From Streptomyces griseorubiginosus (GTDB lineage: Bacteria; Actinomycetota; Actinomycetes; Streptomycetales; Streptomycetaceae): 64,000 nt of DNA. Of the stretch, positions 30,791 through 38,804 are shown in pieces. Positions within the stretch are counted from its first letter, which is position 1. Each line of letters opens with the position of its first letter. Location of the stretch: contig NZ_KQ948739.1 in the NCBI RefSeq assembly GCF_001514195.1, positions 175,304 to 239,303 on the forward strand, given 5' to 3'. The notes under the pieces are model-generated. The model made no database searches. It had not been told where the DNA came from and saw only the letters and a program-made list of their open reading frames with translations. The position numbers and the translations under genes are program-made.

Positions 30791-32303
30791 GGCCCAACCG
30801 TTGGTTCTTCAGCATGAACCAAGCCGCCAACGCTGTTGCGAGCAGGACTGCTGCTCCTGCACCCGCCGCGATGGTGAGGCCGTCCACAAAAGCTCCCCGA
30901 GCTGACGCCAGCAGGTCCTGAGCCGTGTTCATCGGCATGCCCGAAGCCGCTTCCACCGCGCCGCCCAGCGACTCGTGCGCCCCGGTCGGTGTGCCCGGCG
31001 GGGCCGTGAAGCCTCGGTACACGCCCGTCACGATCGAGCCCAGGACCGCGATGCCCAGGGCCGCGCCCAGTTCGTACGCCGTCTCCGAGACCGCCGAGGC
31101 CGCGCCCGCCTGGTCCTTCGGGACGCTCGACAGGATCACGTCGGCCGTGACCGTGAACGAGAAGCCCGCGCCCACGCCCACGACCAGCAGGGCCGCGCCC
31201 AGGACCGGGTAGCCCGTGGACTCGTCGAGCACGGTCAGGGATGCCAGGGCCAGGCCGATGGCCGCGAGACCGCCCGAGACCACCGCGCGCACCGAGTAGC
31301 GGCGGGCCGTCGCTCCGGCCACCAGACCGGCCGCCACCGCCCCCACCGCCGCCGGGAGTTCGGCCAGACCCGCCTCCAACGGGGGCCTCTCCTGGACCAG
31401 TTGCAGGTACTGGGAGAGGAAGAAGACCAGGCCGGAGAGGCCGAGGATGGTCAGCAGGTCGGCCAGCACGGCACCGCTGAAACCGCGGTTGCGGAAGAGC
31501 CGCATGTCGAGGAGCGGGGTCGGCAGGGTCAACTGGCGGCGCACGAAGGCGTAGAGGGCCGCCGCGCCCAGGAGACCCGCGGCGATCGGCTCCCCGGTGA
31601 CGCCGTGGGAGGCGGCCTCCTTGACCGCGTAGACGACGGCGATCATGCCGACCAGGGACAGGACGACGCTGATCATGTCCCAGGGGCCCGGGTTCGGGTT
31701 GCGGGACTCCGGCAGCAGCTTGATGCCGACGAGGACCAGGACCGCCATCACCGGCAGGTTGATCAGGAAGACCGAGCCCCACCAGAAGTGTTCGAGGAGG
31801 AAGCCGCCCACGATGGGGCCGACGGCCGTACCGGCGGACGCGGTCGCGCCCCAGATGCCGACGGCGAGGCTGCGCTCGCGCGGGTCGTGGAAGATGTTGC
31901 GGATCAGGGCCAGGGTGGCGGGCATGAGGGTCGCGCCGGCGACGCCGAGCAGGGCCCGGGCCAGGATCATCAACTCGGGTGTCGTCGCATAGGCGTTGAG
32001 GACGGACATCGCGCCGAACGCCGTCGCGCCGAGCAGCAGGATCCGCTTGCGGCCGATCCTGTCGCCGAGGCTGCCCATCGAGACGAGCAGGCCCGCGATG
32101 ACGAAGGAGTAGACGTCACCGATCCACAGGAGCTGGGTGCCGGTGGGCTTCAGGTCCTCGCTGATGTAGGGGGTCGCGAGACCGAGGACGGTCGCGTCGA
32201 CGGCCACCAGCAGCACGGCGAGCACCAGGACGGACAGCGCGAGCCAACGGCCCGGACGCTGCACCGCCTCGGTCGTGGTCGCCGGCCGCAGGGTGCTGGT
32301 CAT
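30786..32303 (-). CDS. MFS drug/H+ antiporter, DHA2 (14-helix) family
   Basis: 505-residue exporter of the QacA/EmrB type with about 14 predicted helices. Motif A between helices 2 and 3 (GSLGDRIGRKRILLLGA) and motif C (GTAVGPIVGGFLLEHFWW) mark it as a proton-driven antiporter. The early acidic residue in DATVLGLATPYI (helix 1, motif D1) is present. ATG 32303 overlaps the stop of the TetR gene by 4 nt, so the repressor gene comes first in the operon and is co-translated. The stop codon lies in a dispersed repeat. Substrate presumably a toxic or signalling small molecule that also binds the TetR protein. Confidence 0.94.
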   Translation of the reverse strand: MTSTLRPATTTEAVQRPGRWLALSVLVLAVLLVAVDATVLGLATPYISEDLKPTGTQLLWIGDVYSFVIAGLLVSMGSLGDRIGRKRILLLGATAFGAMSVLNAYATTPELMILARALLGVAGATLMPATLALIRNIFHDPRERSLAVGIWGATASAGTAVGPIVGGFLLEHFWWGSVFLINLPVMAVLVLVGIKLLPESRNPNPGPWDMISVVLSLVGMIAVVYAVKEAASHGVTGEPIAAGLLGAAALYAFVRRQLTLPTPLLDMRLFRNRGFSGAVLADLLTILGLSGLVFFLSQYLQLVQERPPLEAGLAELPAAVGAVAAGLVAGATARRYSVRAVVSGGLAAIGLALASLTVLDESTGYPVLGAALLVVGVGAGFSFTVTADVILSSVPKDQAGAASAVSETAYELGAALGIAVLGSIVTGVYRGFTAPPGTPTGAHESLGGAVEAASGMPMNTAQDLLASARGAFVDGLTIAAGAGAAVLLATALAAWFMLKNQRLGL

Positions 32304-32848
32304 GATTCCTCTCTCCGTAGTGCGCCACCGAGCAGCAGCTCGGTGATCATGTGGGTGAAGTCCTTGGGGGCGACGCGGCCCGCCTGGGTGGCCCAGGCGC
32401 ACGAGGCGACCAGACCGTAGAGCGCCTCGGTGAGCCAGACCGGGCTGAGGTCGATGCGGAACTCGCCGCTCTGCTGGCCGCGCACGAACACCGAGGCGAT
32501 CCGGAGGTCCAGCCGCGACCAGGGGTCGCCGCCGCCGTCCTCCCACAGTTCGTTCTCGCCGTAGAGGAAGGCCAGCAGTCCGGCGACGGGCTCGATCTCG
32601 CGGACGAGCCTGCGGACGGCCTCGCCGGCGGGCCCCTCGTCGAGGCGGGCCGCGTCGAGGGCCGCCTCGCACTCGGCGATGCCGTGCTCCTCCAGCGCCT
32701 TCACCAGGGCCTCGCGTCCGGCGAAGTGGCGGTGCAGGGTGGCCCGGCTGATCCCGGCGGCCTTCGCGACCTCGTCCATGGTCGCGGTGGATTTGCGGGT
32801 CAGGAGGGCCGCGGCACTGCGCAGCACGTGGTCACGATCGACAGCCAT
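32300..32848 (-). CDS. TetR-family repressor of the MFS exporter
   Basis: 182-residue TetR regulator. The N-terminal helix-turn-helix is clear (STATMDEVAKAAGISRATLHRHFAGREALVKALEEH). The ligand-binding C-terminal domain contains the acidic and hydrophobic helices LDEGPAGEAVRRLVREIEPVAGLLAFL. I start at ATG 32848 (MAVDRDHVL); a longer frame from 32875 would begin inside the operator. The gene overlaps the MFS start by 4 nt. It almost certainly represses its own operon through the large palindrome directly at its 5' end and, being divergently oriented to nothing else nearby, that operon only. Confidence 0.93.
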   Translation of the reverse strand: MAVDRDHVLRSAAALLTRKSTATMDEVAKAAGISRATLHRHFAGREALVKALEEHGIAECEAALDAARLDEGPAGEAVRRLVREIEPVAGLLAFLYGENELWEDGGGDPWSRLDLRIASVFVRGQQSGEFRIDLSPVWLTEALYGLVASCAWATQAGRVAPKDFTHMITELLLGGALRREES

Positions 32849-32905
32849 GAGACAAGAGTACCTCGCATGAGACATTGTTGTCTCATGCGAGGTACGGAGG
32901 TCTCA
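32848..32905. promoter_or_regulatory. Extended TetR operator: nested 58-bp symmetric site
   Basis: Core: GTACCTCGCATGAGACA (32858-32874) and its exact reverse complement (32879-32895) flank TTGT. The half-site TGAGAC/GTCTCA occurs four times (32848, 32868, 32880, 32900), all symmetric about one centre at 32876.5 with spacings 20, 12 and 20 bp. The left outermost half-site overlaps the TetR start codon. Confidence 0.88.
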
Positions 32906-32932
32906 TCCACGTCGGCCCAGGCCGCGTTTCGC

Positions 32933-33904
32933 TCAGTGCCAGGGCAGCTGCCCGCGCCGCTGCCAGTAGGCCTGCGGCTCCTCCGCCAGCTGCGCGAGCC
33001 GGGCCAGCTGCTCGTCGTCCAGGTCGACCACGGCGGCGTGGAGGTTGGAGGCGAGCTGGCTCGTGGTGGCCGCGCCGGACAGGACCACTCCGGCCCAGGG
33101 CTGCCGGAGGACCAGTGCGAGGGCCACCGCGTCACAGCCGAGTGCCGTCTCCTCGGCGACGGCCTTCAGGGCGTCCGGCGCGTGGGGTGCGGCGAGCCTG
33201 CCGTTGGCCATGCCCTCCTTGACGATCACCGTGAGTCCGGCGTCGTGGGCCTCGGCGAGGGCGGGGGCGGCCGAGGTCTCCAGGGCGTTGTACGTCGACT
33301 GGACCGTACGGAAGAGGGGTTCGCCGTCGACCGTCACCTCCAGCGCGGCGCGGATCGCGTCGGCCTGGGCCGGGCCGCTGGTCGAGAAGCCGATGGTGGT
33401 GCCCTCGGCTGCCGCCTCCGCGAGCCTGGCGTGCAGTTCCTTGTCGGTCAGGGCCGGGCTGTCCGGGGTCACCGAGTGGATCTGGTAGAGGTCCAGGTGG
33501 TCGCCGAGGAGTTCGGCGGTCTCGGCGCGCTGACGGTCGTACGTCCGGACCCCGTGGTCCTTGACCTCGTGCTTCTCGGCGTCGGTGGTCCAGTTGGCGG
33601 TGTAGGTGTAGCCCCACTTGCTGCCGATGACCACGTCGTTTCGGCCGGGGTTGTTCTGGAGCCAGGTCGCGAGGAACTCCTCGCTGCGGCCGTAGGAGCG
33701 GGCCACGTCGAAGTAGCGGACGCCTTGGAAGTAGGCGGCGTCGAGGAGTTCGTGGGTGCGGGCTCGTAGCGTCTCGACGCTCCGGTCCTCTCCCAGGTCT
33801 TCGTCTCGGCCCAGGTTGATGTAGCCGGGGCGGCCTACTGCGGCGAGGCCCAGGCCGATGTGGGAGGTGGGGGTTGTGGCGGTGGCGAGTCTGGCGAAGG
33901 GCAT
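32933..33904 (-). CDS. Aldo/keto reductase
   Basis: 323-residue NADPH-dependent oxidoreductase with a TIM-barrel fold. AKR signatures: the barrel-strand FDVARSYGRSEEFLATWL (catalytic Asp and Tyr), the Lys in VIGSKWGY, the YQIHSVTPDSP strand with the catalytic His, GFSTSGPAQ, and the C-terminal PWAGVVLSGAATTSQLASNL cofactor region. ATG 33904. A stretch of dispersed repeats lies between it and argH upstream. The physiological substrate is unknown; similar enzymes act on sugars or aldehydes. Confidence 0.93.
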   Translation of the reverse strand: MPFARLATATTPTSHIGLGLAAVGRPGYINLGRDEDLGEDRSVETLRARTHELLDAAYFQGVRYFDVARSYGRSEEFLATWLQNNPGRNDVVIGSKWGYTYTANWTTDAEKHEVKDHGVRTYDRQRAETAELLGDHLDLYQIHSVTPDSPALTDKELHARLAEAAAEGTTIGFSTSGPAQADAIRAALEVTVDGEPLFRTVQSTYNALETSAAPALAEAHDAGLTVIVKEGMANGRLAAPHAPDALKAVAEETALGCDAVALALVLRQPWAGVVLSGAATTSQLASNLHAAVVDLDDEQLARLAQLAEEPQAYWQRRGQLPWH

Positions 33905-33980
33905 GCCGCCAACGTAACGCGGGATGCCCGTTCGCCTCACGGGGTGGGTTGTTCGGTGGTTCGGCGGCTGCGGGAGCGTC

Positions 33981-34017
33981 GTGGTTGCTCGCGCAGTTCC
34001 CCGCGCCCCCAAAAAAA
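33981..34017. repeat. Dispersed intergenic repeat, short form (copy 3)
   Basis: GTGGTTGCTCGCGCAGTTCC then CCGCGCCCCC and a run of seven A. It is followed after 9 bp by a long-form copy in the same orientation, so two forms of the family are joined head to tail here. Confidence 0.85.
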
Positions 34018-34026
34018 CCCAGGCGC

Positions 34027-34084
34027 GTGGCTGGTCGCGCCCACGCGGCGGAGCCGCACATCGATACAGCCCCGCGCCCCTAAA
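34027..34084. repeat. Dispersed intergenic repeat, long form (copy 3); supplies argH stop codon
   Basis: GTGGCTGGTCGCGCCCACGC through the GCGGCGGAGCCGC hairpin to CGCCCCTAAA. The CTA at 34080-34082 is the argH TAG stop codon, as in the MFS gene at 30786. Confidence 0.87.
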
Positions 34085-35510
34085 GGCCCTTCGCCCGAAC
34101 CCATTCATGCTGCGCTGCCACGTTCGTCTTCACTTCCGCCAGCTGGACCGCCACCGCGCTCGGGGCCGTGCCGCCCCTGCCGTTGCGGGAGGCCAGGGCG
34201 CCGGGGACGTTCAGTACCGTGCGGACCTCGGGCGTCAGGTGGGCCGAGATCTTCGCGAACTGCTCGTCCGTCAGGTCGTTCAGTTCCTTGCCCTCGGCCT
34301 CGGCGGCCTTGACGCACTCGCCGGCGACCTCGTGGGCGACCCGGAAGGGCACGCCCTGCTTGACCAGCCACTCGGCGATGTCGGTGGCGAGGGAGAAGCC
34401 GGCCGGGGCCAGTTCCTCCATGCGCTCCCGGTTGACCGTGAGGGTGGCCATCATGCCGGTGAAGGCGGGGAGCAGGACCTCAAGCTGGTCGCAGGAGTCG
34501 AAGACGGGCTCCTTGTCCTCCTGGAGGTCGCGGTTGTAGGCGAGGGGCAGGGCCTTGAGCGTGGCCATGAGGCCCGTCAGGTTGCCGATCATGCGGCCGG
34601 ACTTGCCCCGGGCCAGCTCCGCGATGTCCGGGTTCTTCTTCTGGGGCATGATCGACGAGCCCGTGGAGAAGGCGTCGTGCAGGGTCACGAAGGAGAACTC
34701 CTTCGTGTTCCAGATGATGATCTCCTCGGCGATCCGGGAGAGGTTGACGCCGATCATCGCGGTGATGAAGGCGAACTCCGCGACGAAGTCACGGGAGGCC
34801 GTGCCGTCGATGGAGTTGCCGACCGAGCCGTGCTCGAAGCCGAGGTCCTTCGCCACCGCCTCCGGGTCGAGGCCGAGGGAGGAGCCCGCGAGCGCTCCCG
34901 AGCCGTACGGCGAGACCGCCGTGCGCTCGTCCCACTGGCGCAGCCGCTCGGCGTCCCGCGACAGGGACTGCACGTGGGCCAGGACGTGGTGCGCGAACAG
35001 CACCGGCTGGGCGTGCTGGAGGTGGGTACGGCCGGGCATCGCCACGTCCGGGTGGGCCTCCGCCAGGCCGATCAGCGCGTCCTGGAGCTCGGCGATCAGG
35101 CCGCCGATGATCCGGGCGTGGTCCCGCAGGTACATGCGGAAGAGGGTGGCGATCTGGTCGTTGCGGGAGCGGCCCGCGCGCAGCTTGCCGCCGAGGTCGG
35201 GGCCGACGCGCTCCAGCAGGCCCCGCTCCAGGGCGGTGTGGCAGTCCTCGTCGGCGATGGTGCCCACGAAGGAGCCGTCGGCCACGTCGGCCTCCAGCTG
35301 GTCGAGTCCGGCGAGCATGCGCTGGAGCTCGTCCTCGCTCAGCAGGCCCGCCTTGTGCAGCACGCGCGCGTGGGCCCGCGAACCGGCGATGTCGTAGGGC
35401 GCGAGCCGCCAGTCGAAGTGGACGGACGCGGACAGCTTGGCCAGGGCCTCGGCGGGGCCGTCGGCGAAACGACCGCCCCAGAGCCGGACGTCACCGCTGT
35501 TGCTGCTCAC
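34080..35510 (-). CDS. argH: Argininosuccinate lyase
   Basis: 476-residue enzyme of the fumarase/aspartase superfamily; last step of arginine synthesis, argininosuccinate to arginine plus fumarate. Family signature GSSIMPQKKNPD, the active-site TAEDCHTALE-equivalent (IADEDCHTALE), the AGRSRNDQIATLFRMYLRD segment and GRTHLQHAQPV are all present and in order. Length fits the family. ATG 35510. ARG boxes lie 31-69 bp upstream, so it is under ArgR control although it is 10 kb from the arg operon. The last two residues and stop come from a repeat element. Confidence 0.98.
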   Translation of the reverse strand: MSSNSGDVRLWGGRFADGPAEALAKLSASVHFDWRLAPYDIAGSRAHARVLHKAGLLSEDELQRMLAGLDQLEADVADGSFVGTIADEDCHTALERGLLERVGPDLGGKLRAGRSRNDQIATLFRMYLRDHARIIGGLIAELQDALIGLAEAHPDVAMPGRTHLQHAQPVLFAHHVLAHVQSLSRDAERLRQWDERTAVSPYGSGALAGSSLGLDPEAVAKDLGFEHGSVGNSIDGTASRDFVAEFAFITAMIGVNLSRIAEEIIIWNTKEFSFVTLHDAFSTGSSIMPQKKNPDIAELARGKSGRMIGNLTGLMATLKALPLAYNRDLQEDKEPVFDSCDQLEVLLPAFTGMMATLTVNRERMEELAPAGFSLATDIAEWLVKQGVPFRVAHEVAGECVKAAEAEGKELNDLTDEQFAKISAHLTPEVRTVLNVPGALASRNGRGGTAPSAVAVQLAEVKTNVAAQHEWVRAKGL

Positions 35511-35540
35511 TTGCGTTGCTCCTCACCGCTGCACTCAACG

Positions 35541-35579
35541 TTATGCATGATTATGCAGAGCTCTGCATGATTCGTCAAT
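35541..35579 (-). promoter_or_regulatory. ARG boxes of argH
   Basis: Two adjacent 18-bp-like sites with the ArgR core TGCAT/ATGCA: TATGCATGATTATGCAGA (from 35542) and CTCTGCATGATTCGTCAA (from 35561). Hexameric ArgR with arginine binds such pairs. The first is near-perfect, the second conserved in one half. Confidence 0.82.
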
Positions 35580-35706
35580 TCGGGATCGCGGGCGGAGAAT
35601 TTGCGGTCCCTTTGAACGCCTGAAACCGCTTGCCCGTACTTCACGCCGAACGCAGGCGCCGCGTTTGTCAACGAAGACCACTCCCGACCCCGAGTGAGGC
35701 ATCCGC

Positions 35707-36600
35707 ATGTCCAGGGCTCTTCCTAAGTACAACCAGCGCCGCGTGGCGATCATCGGTGGCGCCGCCGCCGTGGCACTGACCGGCGCGATCGTCGCCGGTA
35801 CCGCCCTCGCCGGGGAGACCTCCAAGAGCGGCAGCAACACCACCACCGCCCGCACCCTCGCCTCCCCCGGCAGCATCTCCTGCCCGGACGTGGCCTCGAA
35901 GCTGCCCGCGATCCCCGCCTCCGCCCAGGCCGAGGTCGCCCGCAACCTGACCCTGCTCCAGACCCAGATCAACGAGGCCAACAAGCGCCTCGTCGACACC
36001 GTCGGACAGGGCGGCCCCAACTTCGTCAACAACGCCATCCTCGGCCCGCTCAAGGACAAGCGCGTGGCCACGGTCAACCGCATCGCCACGGCCATCGGCC
36101 GTACCGCGGCCAAGCCGCAGGGCCTGGACGCGCTCGCGCCCTGCACTCTGAACGGCGCCGGCGCGGCGGGCGCCAACAACGGCAACGCGAACGCCAACGC
36201 CGGTGGCAACGCCAACGCCGGCAAGGGGAACGGCAACGCGAACGGCAACGCGGGCAAGGGGAACGCCAACGCGGGAGGCAACGCCAACGCCGGGGGCAAC
36301 GCCGCGGTCGGCACGATCTCCTGCCCGGACGTGGCCTCGAAGCTGCCCGCGATCCCGGCCACCGCCCAGGCCGAGGTCACCCGCAACCTGACCCTGCTCC
36401 AGACCCAGATCAACGAGGCCAACAAGCGCCTCGTCGACACCGTCGGACAGGGCGGCCCCAACTTCGTCAACAACGCCATCCTCGGCCCGCTGGCCGACAA
36501 GCGGAAGTCGACCATCGACCGCATCGCCATCTCCATCGGCCGCACCGCGGCGAAGCCCCAGGGCCTCGACTCCCTGGCCGCCTGCACGCTCACCAAGTGA
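35707..36600 (+). CDS. Secreted protein of two near-identical domains joined by an Asn/Ala/Gly linker
   Basis: 297 residues. The basic N-terminus and one hydrophobic helix (about 14-33) give a signal peptide or anchor. Residues 56-138 and 203-297 are two copies of the same domain (SCPDVASKLPAIP, RNLTLLQTQINEANKRLVDT, FVNNAILGPL, GRTAAKPQGLD, CTL), each with two Cys that could form a disulfide. The linker (about 143-200) consists almost only of Asn, Ala and Gly with a few Lys. The domains look helical and are not recognised. A long stretch of over 100 bp is identical between the two copies. ATG 35707. An extracellular structural role is a guess. Confidence 0.83.
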   Translation: MSRALPKYNQRRVAIIGGAAAVALTGAIVAGTALAGETSKSGSNTTTARTLASPGSISCPDVASKLPAIPASAQAEVARNLTLLQTQINEANKRLVDTVGQGGPNFVNNAILGPLKDKRVATVNRIATAIGRTAAKPQGLDALAPCTLNGAGAAGANNGNANANAGGNANAGKGNGNANGNAGKGNANAGGNANAGGNAAVGTISCPDVASKLPAIPATAQAEVTRNLTLLQTQINEANKRLVDTVGQGGPNFVNNAILGPLADKRKSTIDRIAISIGRTAAKPQGLDSLAACTLTK

Positions 36601-36613
36601 CGTGACAGGCGCT

Positions 36614-36650
36614 GTGGCCGCCCCGTGTGAGCGCCGGCCGGGGCGGCCAC
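36614..36650 (+). terminator. Terminator after the secreted repeat protein
   Basis: GTGGCCGCCCCG (36614-36625) and CGGGGCGGCCAC (36639-36650) pair perfectly over 12 bp with a 13-nt loop, 14 bp after the stop codon. Confidence 0.82.
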
Positions 36651-36721
36651 GGGCAGGTCCGCGCAAGTGGACGCCCGAATTCCTTAGACAGTCAAAAGGT
36701 TTGCACCCATAATGCTTAGAC

Positions 36722-37309
36722 ATGGGAAAGACCTATGAGCGCATAGACGGCCGGCTGCGCACCTTCATCGAGGCGCAGCCCCTCTTCTTCACCGCGACCG
36801 CCCCCCTCTCCGGCGACGGCACGGTCAACCTCTCCCCCAAGGGCCTGCGCGGCTCCTTCGTGATCCTCGACGAACTCACCCTGGCCTACCTCGACTTCGC
36901 CGGATCCAACGCCGAGACCATCGCGCATCTGCGGGAGAACGGCCGGATCACCCTGATGTGGTGCGCGTTCCAGGGGCCGCCGAACATCGTGCGGGTGCAC
37001 GGACGCGGTGAACCCGTCTTCCGGGACGACCCGCGCTTCGCGGACCTGCTCTCCCGCTTCCCGGACATCGACCCGACCCGGCACGGCCTGCGGGCGATCG
37101 TCGTCGTGACGGCCGAGGTGGTCCGGGACTCCTGCGGTTACGCGGTGCCCTACATGTCGTACGACGGCGACCGCGAGCTGCACGGCAAGCGCTTCGCACG
37201 CGAGGACGACGACTCGCTGAGCGCGTACTTCGCCAAGAAGGAGCACATCGCCACGAGCCTGGACGGGCTCCCCGGGCTGCCGCTGCCGTTGCCGCCTTCC
37301 ACGGTCTGA
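36722..37309 (+). CDS. Pyridoxamine 5'-phosphate oxidase-family protein
   Basis: 195-residue protein with a flavin-binding split-barrel fold. Typical segments: FIEAQPLFFTATA near the N-terminus, VNLSPKG, ILDELTLAYLDFAGSNAETIAHLRENGRITLMWCAF, and VRVHGRGEP. These match small FMN- or F420-binding PNPOx-like proteins and not the vitamin B6 enzyme itself. ATG 36722 with a weak ribosome-binding site. It is next to the two-component system and the flavin electron-transfer cluster, which may be coincidence. Its last codons are repeated twice behind the stop codon. Confidence 0.88.
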   Translation: MGKTYERIDGRLRTFIEAQPLFFTATAPLSGDGTVNLSPKGLRGSFVILDELTLAYLDFAGSNAETIAHLRENGRITLMWCAFQGPPNIVRVHGRGEPVFRDDPRFADLLSRFPDIDPTRHGLRAIVVVTAEVVRDSCGYAVPYMSYDGDRELHGKRFAREDDDSLSAYFAKKEHIATSLDGLPGLPLPLPPSTV

Positions 37310-37363
37310 CTCCTGCCGCTTTCCAGGGTCTGACCCCTTGCCACCCTCCACGGTCTGACATTC
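37291..37363. repeat. Three tandem copies of a 24-bp unit spanning the PNPOx stop codon
   Basis: Units 37291-37314, 37315-37338 and 37340-37363 share GCCGCCTTCCACGGTCTGAC with few changes. Unit 1 holds the last codons and TGA (37307-37309) of the plus-strand gene; unit 3 ends inside the stop codon of the convergent kinase gene (37362-37364). Confidence 0.88.
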
Positions 37364-38804
37364 ACCCGGTCCGGAGCCGGACCGTGAACGTCGTCGATCC
37401 CGGCCCGCTCTCCACGGTCACCTCTCCGCCGTGCGCCTCCACCACCGCGGCCACGATCGACAGGCCGAGGCCCGCGCCGCCGGTGGGGGCCTTGGTGCTG
37501 CGGTCGGCCCGGGTGAAGCGTTCGAAGACGCCCGGCCGGATGTCGTCCGGGATGCCGGGGCCGTCGTCGTGGACCGTCAGCGTGGCCGTGGTGCCGTCGG
37601 TCTCCAGGGCCACCGTCACCTTGGTGCCCGCCGGGGTGTGCAGACGGGCGTTGGACAGCAGGTTGGCCAGGACCTGGTGGAGGCGGTGTTCGTCGCCCGC
37701 CACCGTGACCGGGTCCTCGGGGAGGTCCAGCTCCCAGCGATGCCCGGAACCGGTGGCCCGCGCGTCCGTGAGGGCGTCGAGGACCAGACGGGTCAGGTCG
37801 ACAGGGGCGGACTCCAGGGGGCGCCCCGCGTCCAGGCGGGCCAGCAGGAGCAGGTCGTCGACCATCGCGCCCATCCGGGTGGACTCGGCGGCGATGCGTT
37901 CCAGGGCGCGGGTGACCTCGGGCGGCACCGGGCCGGGGTGCAGCAGGGCGAGTTCGGCGTGGCCGCGCACCGAGGCGACCGGGGTGCGCAGTTCGTGGCT
38001 GGCGTCGGCGGCGAAGCTGCGCAGCCGCTCCTCACTGGCGTGCCGTTTGGTCAGGGCGTCCTCGACATGGCCGAGCATGCGGTTGAAGGCGCCCGCGACC
38101 CGGCCCACCTCGCTGCGCGGGTCCGACTCGGGGGCCCGGGGCGGCAGGGCCACCTCCCCGCTGGCCAGCGGGAGTTCGCTGACCCGGGTGGCGGTCGCGG
38201 CGACCCGGCTGAGCGGCCGCAGGGCCCAGCGCACCCACAGGGCGCCCGCGACGCCGGTGGCGGTGAGGGCGGCGCCGAAGACGATCCCGGCGACCAGGAC
38301 GAGCCGGTGGACGGTGGCCTCCACGGGCTCCAGGGGCAGGCCGGTGACCAGGACGTCACCGTCCAGGCCGCGGGAGGCGAGCATGCGGTAGTCGTCCAGC
38401 GCGGAGAGGTCGACGCTGTGGCCCCGGCCGTCGGCCGGGATCGCGGCGAGCCGGGCGCGGTCGGCGGCGGTGAGGCCGACGTTCAGGGTGCCGGTGGAGC
38501 GGACCACCGCCGCGTTGGTGACGGTGCCGTCCACGAGGCGGGCGCCGAAGGTGCCGGTGGCCTGCCTTCGGGTGTCGCCGTGCTCGTCACCGTCGTGGTC
38601 GTCCTTCACCGGTTGCCCGCGGTGCTCCAGGCTCACCGCGAACCTGTTCCCGGCCTCGGTCAGCTGCTCGTCGAGGCGGCTGGTGAGGAAGCCCCGCAGG
38701 CCGAGCACCGCGGCGCCGCCGACCGCGGCGCAGCTGACCGCCAGCAGCACCACGAGGCCGAGGGTGAGCCGGGCCCGCAGGGTGTGCGGCCACGGGATCC
38801 TCAC
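37362..38804 (-). CDS. Membrane sensor histidine kinase
   Basis: 480-residue two-component kinase. Helix 1 (TLGLVVLLAVSCAAVGGAAVLG), an external sensor domain of about 130 residues, helix 2 (LVLVAGIVFGAALTATGVAGAL), HAMP linker, HisKA with the phosphoacceptor His near residue 270 (FAADASHELRTPVASV), and HATPase with N box (QVLANLLSNARLHT), G1 box (VHDDGPGIPDD) and G2 (GGAGLGLSIV). The sensor domain contains HDGDEHGD, possibly metal-binding. GTG 38804 overlaps the response-regulator stop by 4 nt. The divergent ferric-reductase cluster is the most likely target. Architecture resembles Streptomyces CutS/CseC-type kinases. Confidence 0.94.
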   Translation of the reverse strand: MRIPWPHTLRARLTLGLVVLLAVSCAAVGGAAVLGLRGFLTSRLDEQLTEAGNRFAVSLEHRGQPVKDDHDGDEHGDTRRQATGTFGARLVDGTVTNAAVVRSTGTLNVGLTAADRARLAAIPADGRGHSVDLSALDDYRMLASRGLDGDVLVTGLPLEPVEATVHRLVLVAGIVFGAALTATGVAGALWVRWALRPLSRVAATATRVSELPLASGEVALPPRAPESDPRSEVGRVAGAFNRMLGHVEDALTKRHASEERLRSFAADASHELRTPVASVRGHAELALLHPGPVPPEVTRALERIAAESTRMGAMVDDLLLLARLDAGRPLESAPVDLTRLVLDALTDARATGSGHRWELDLPEDPVTVAGDEHRLHQVLANLLSNARLHTPAGTKVTVALETDGTTATLTVHDDGPGIPDDIRPGVFERFTRADRSTKAPTGGAGLGLSIVAAVVEAHGGEVTVESGPGSTTFTVRLRTG

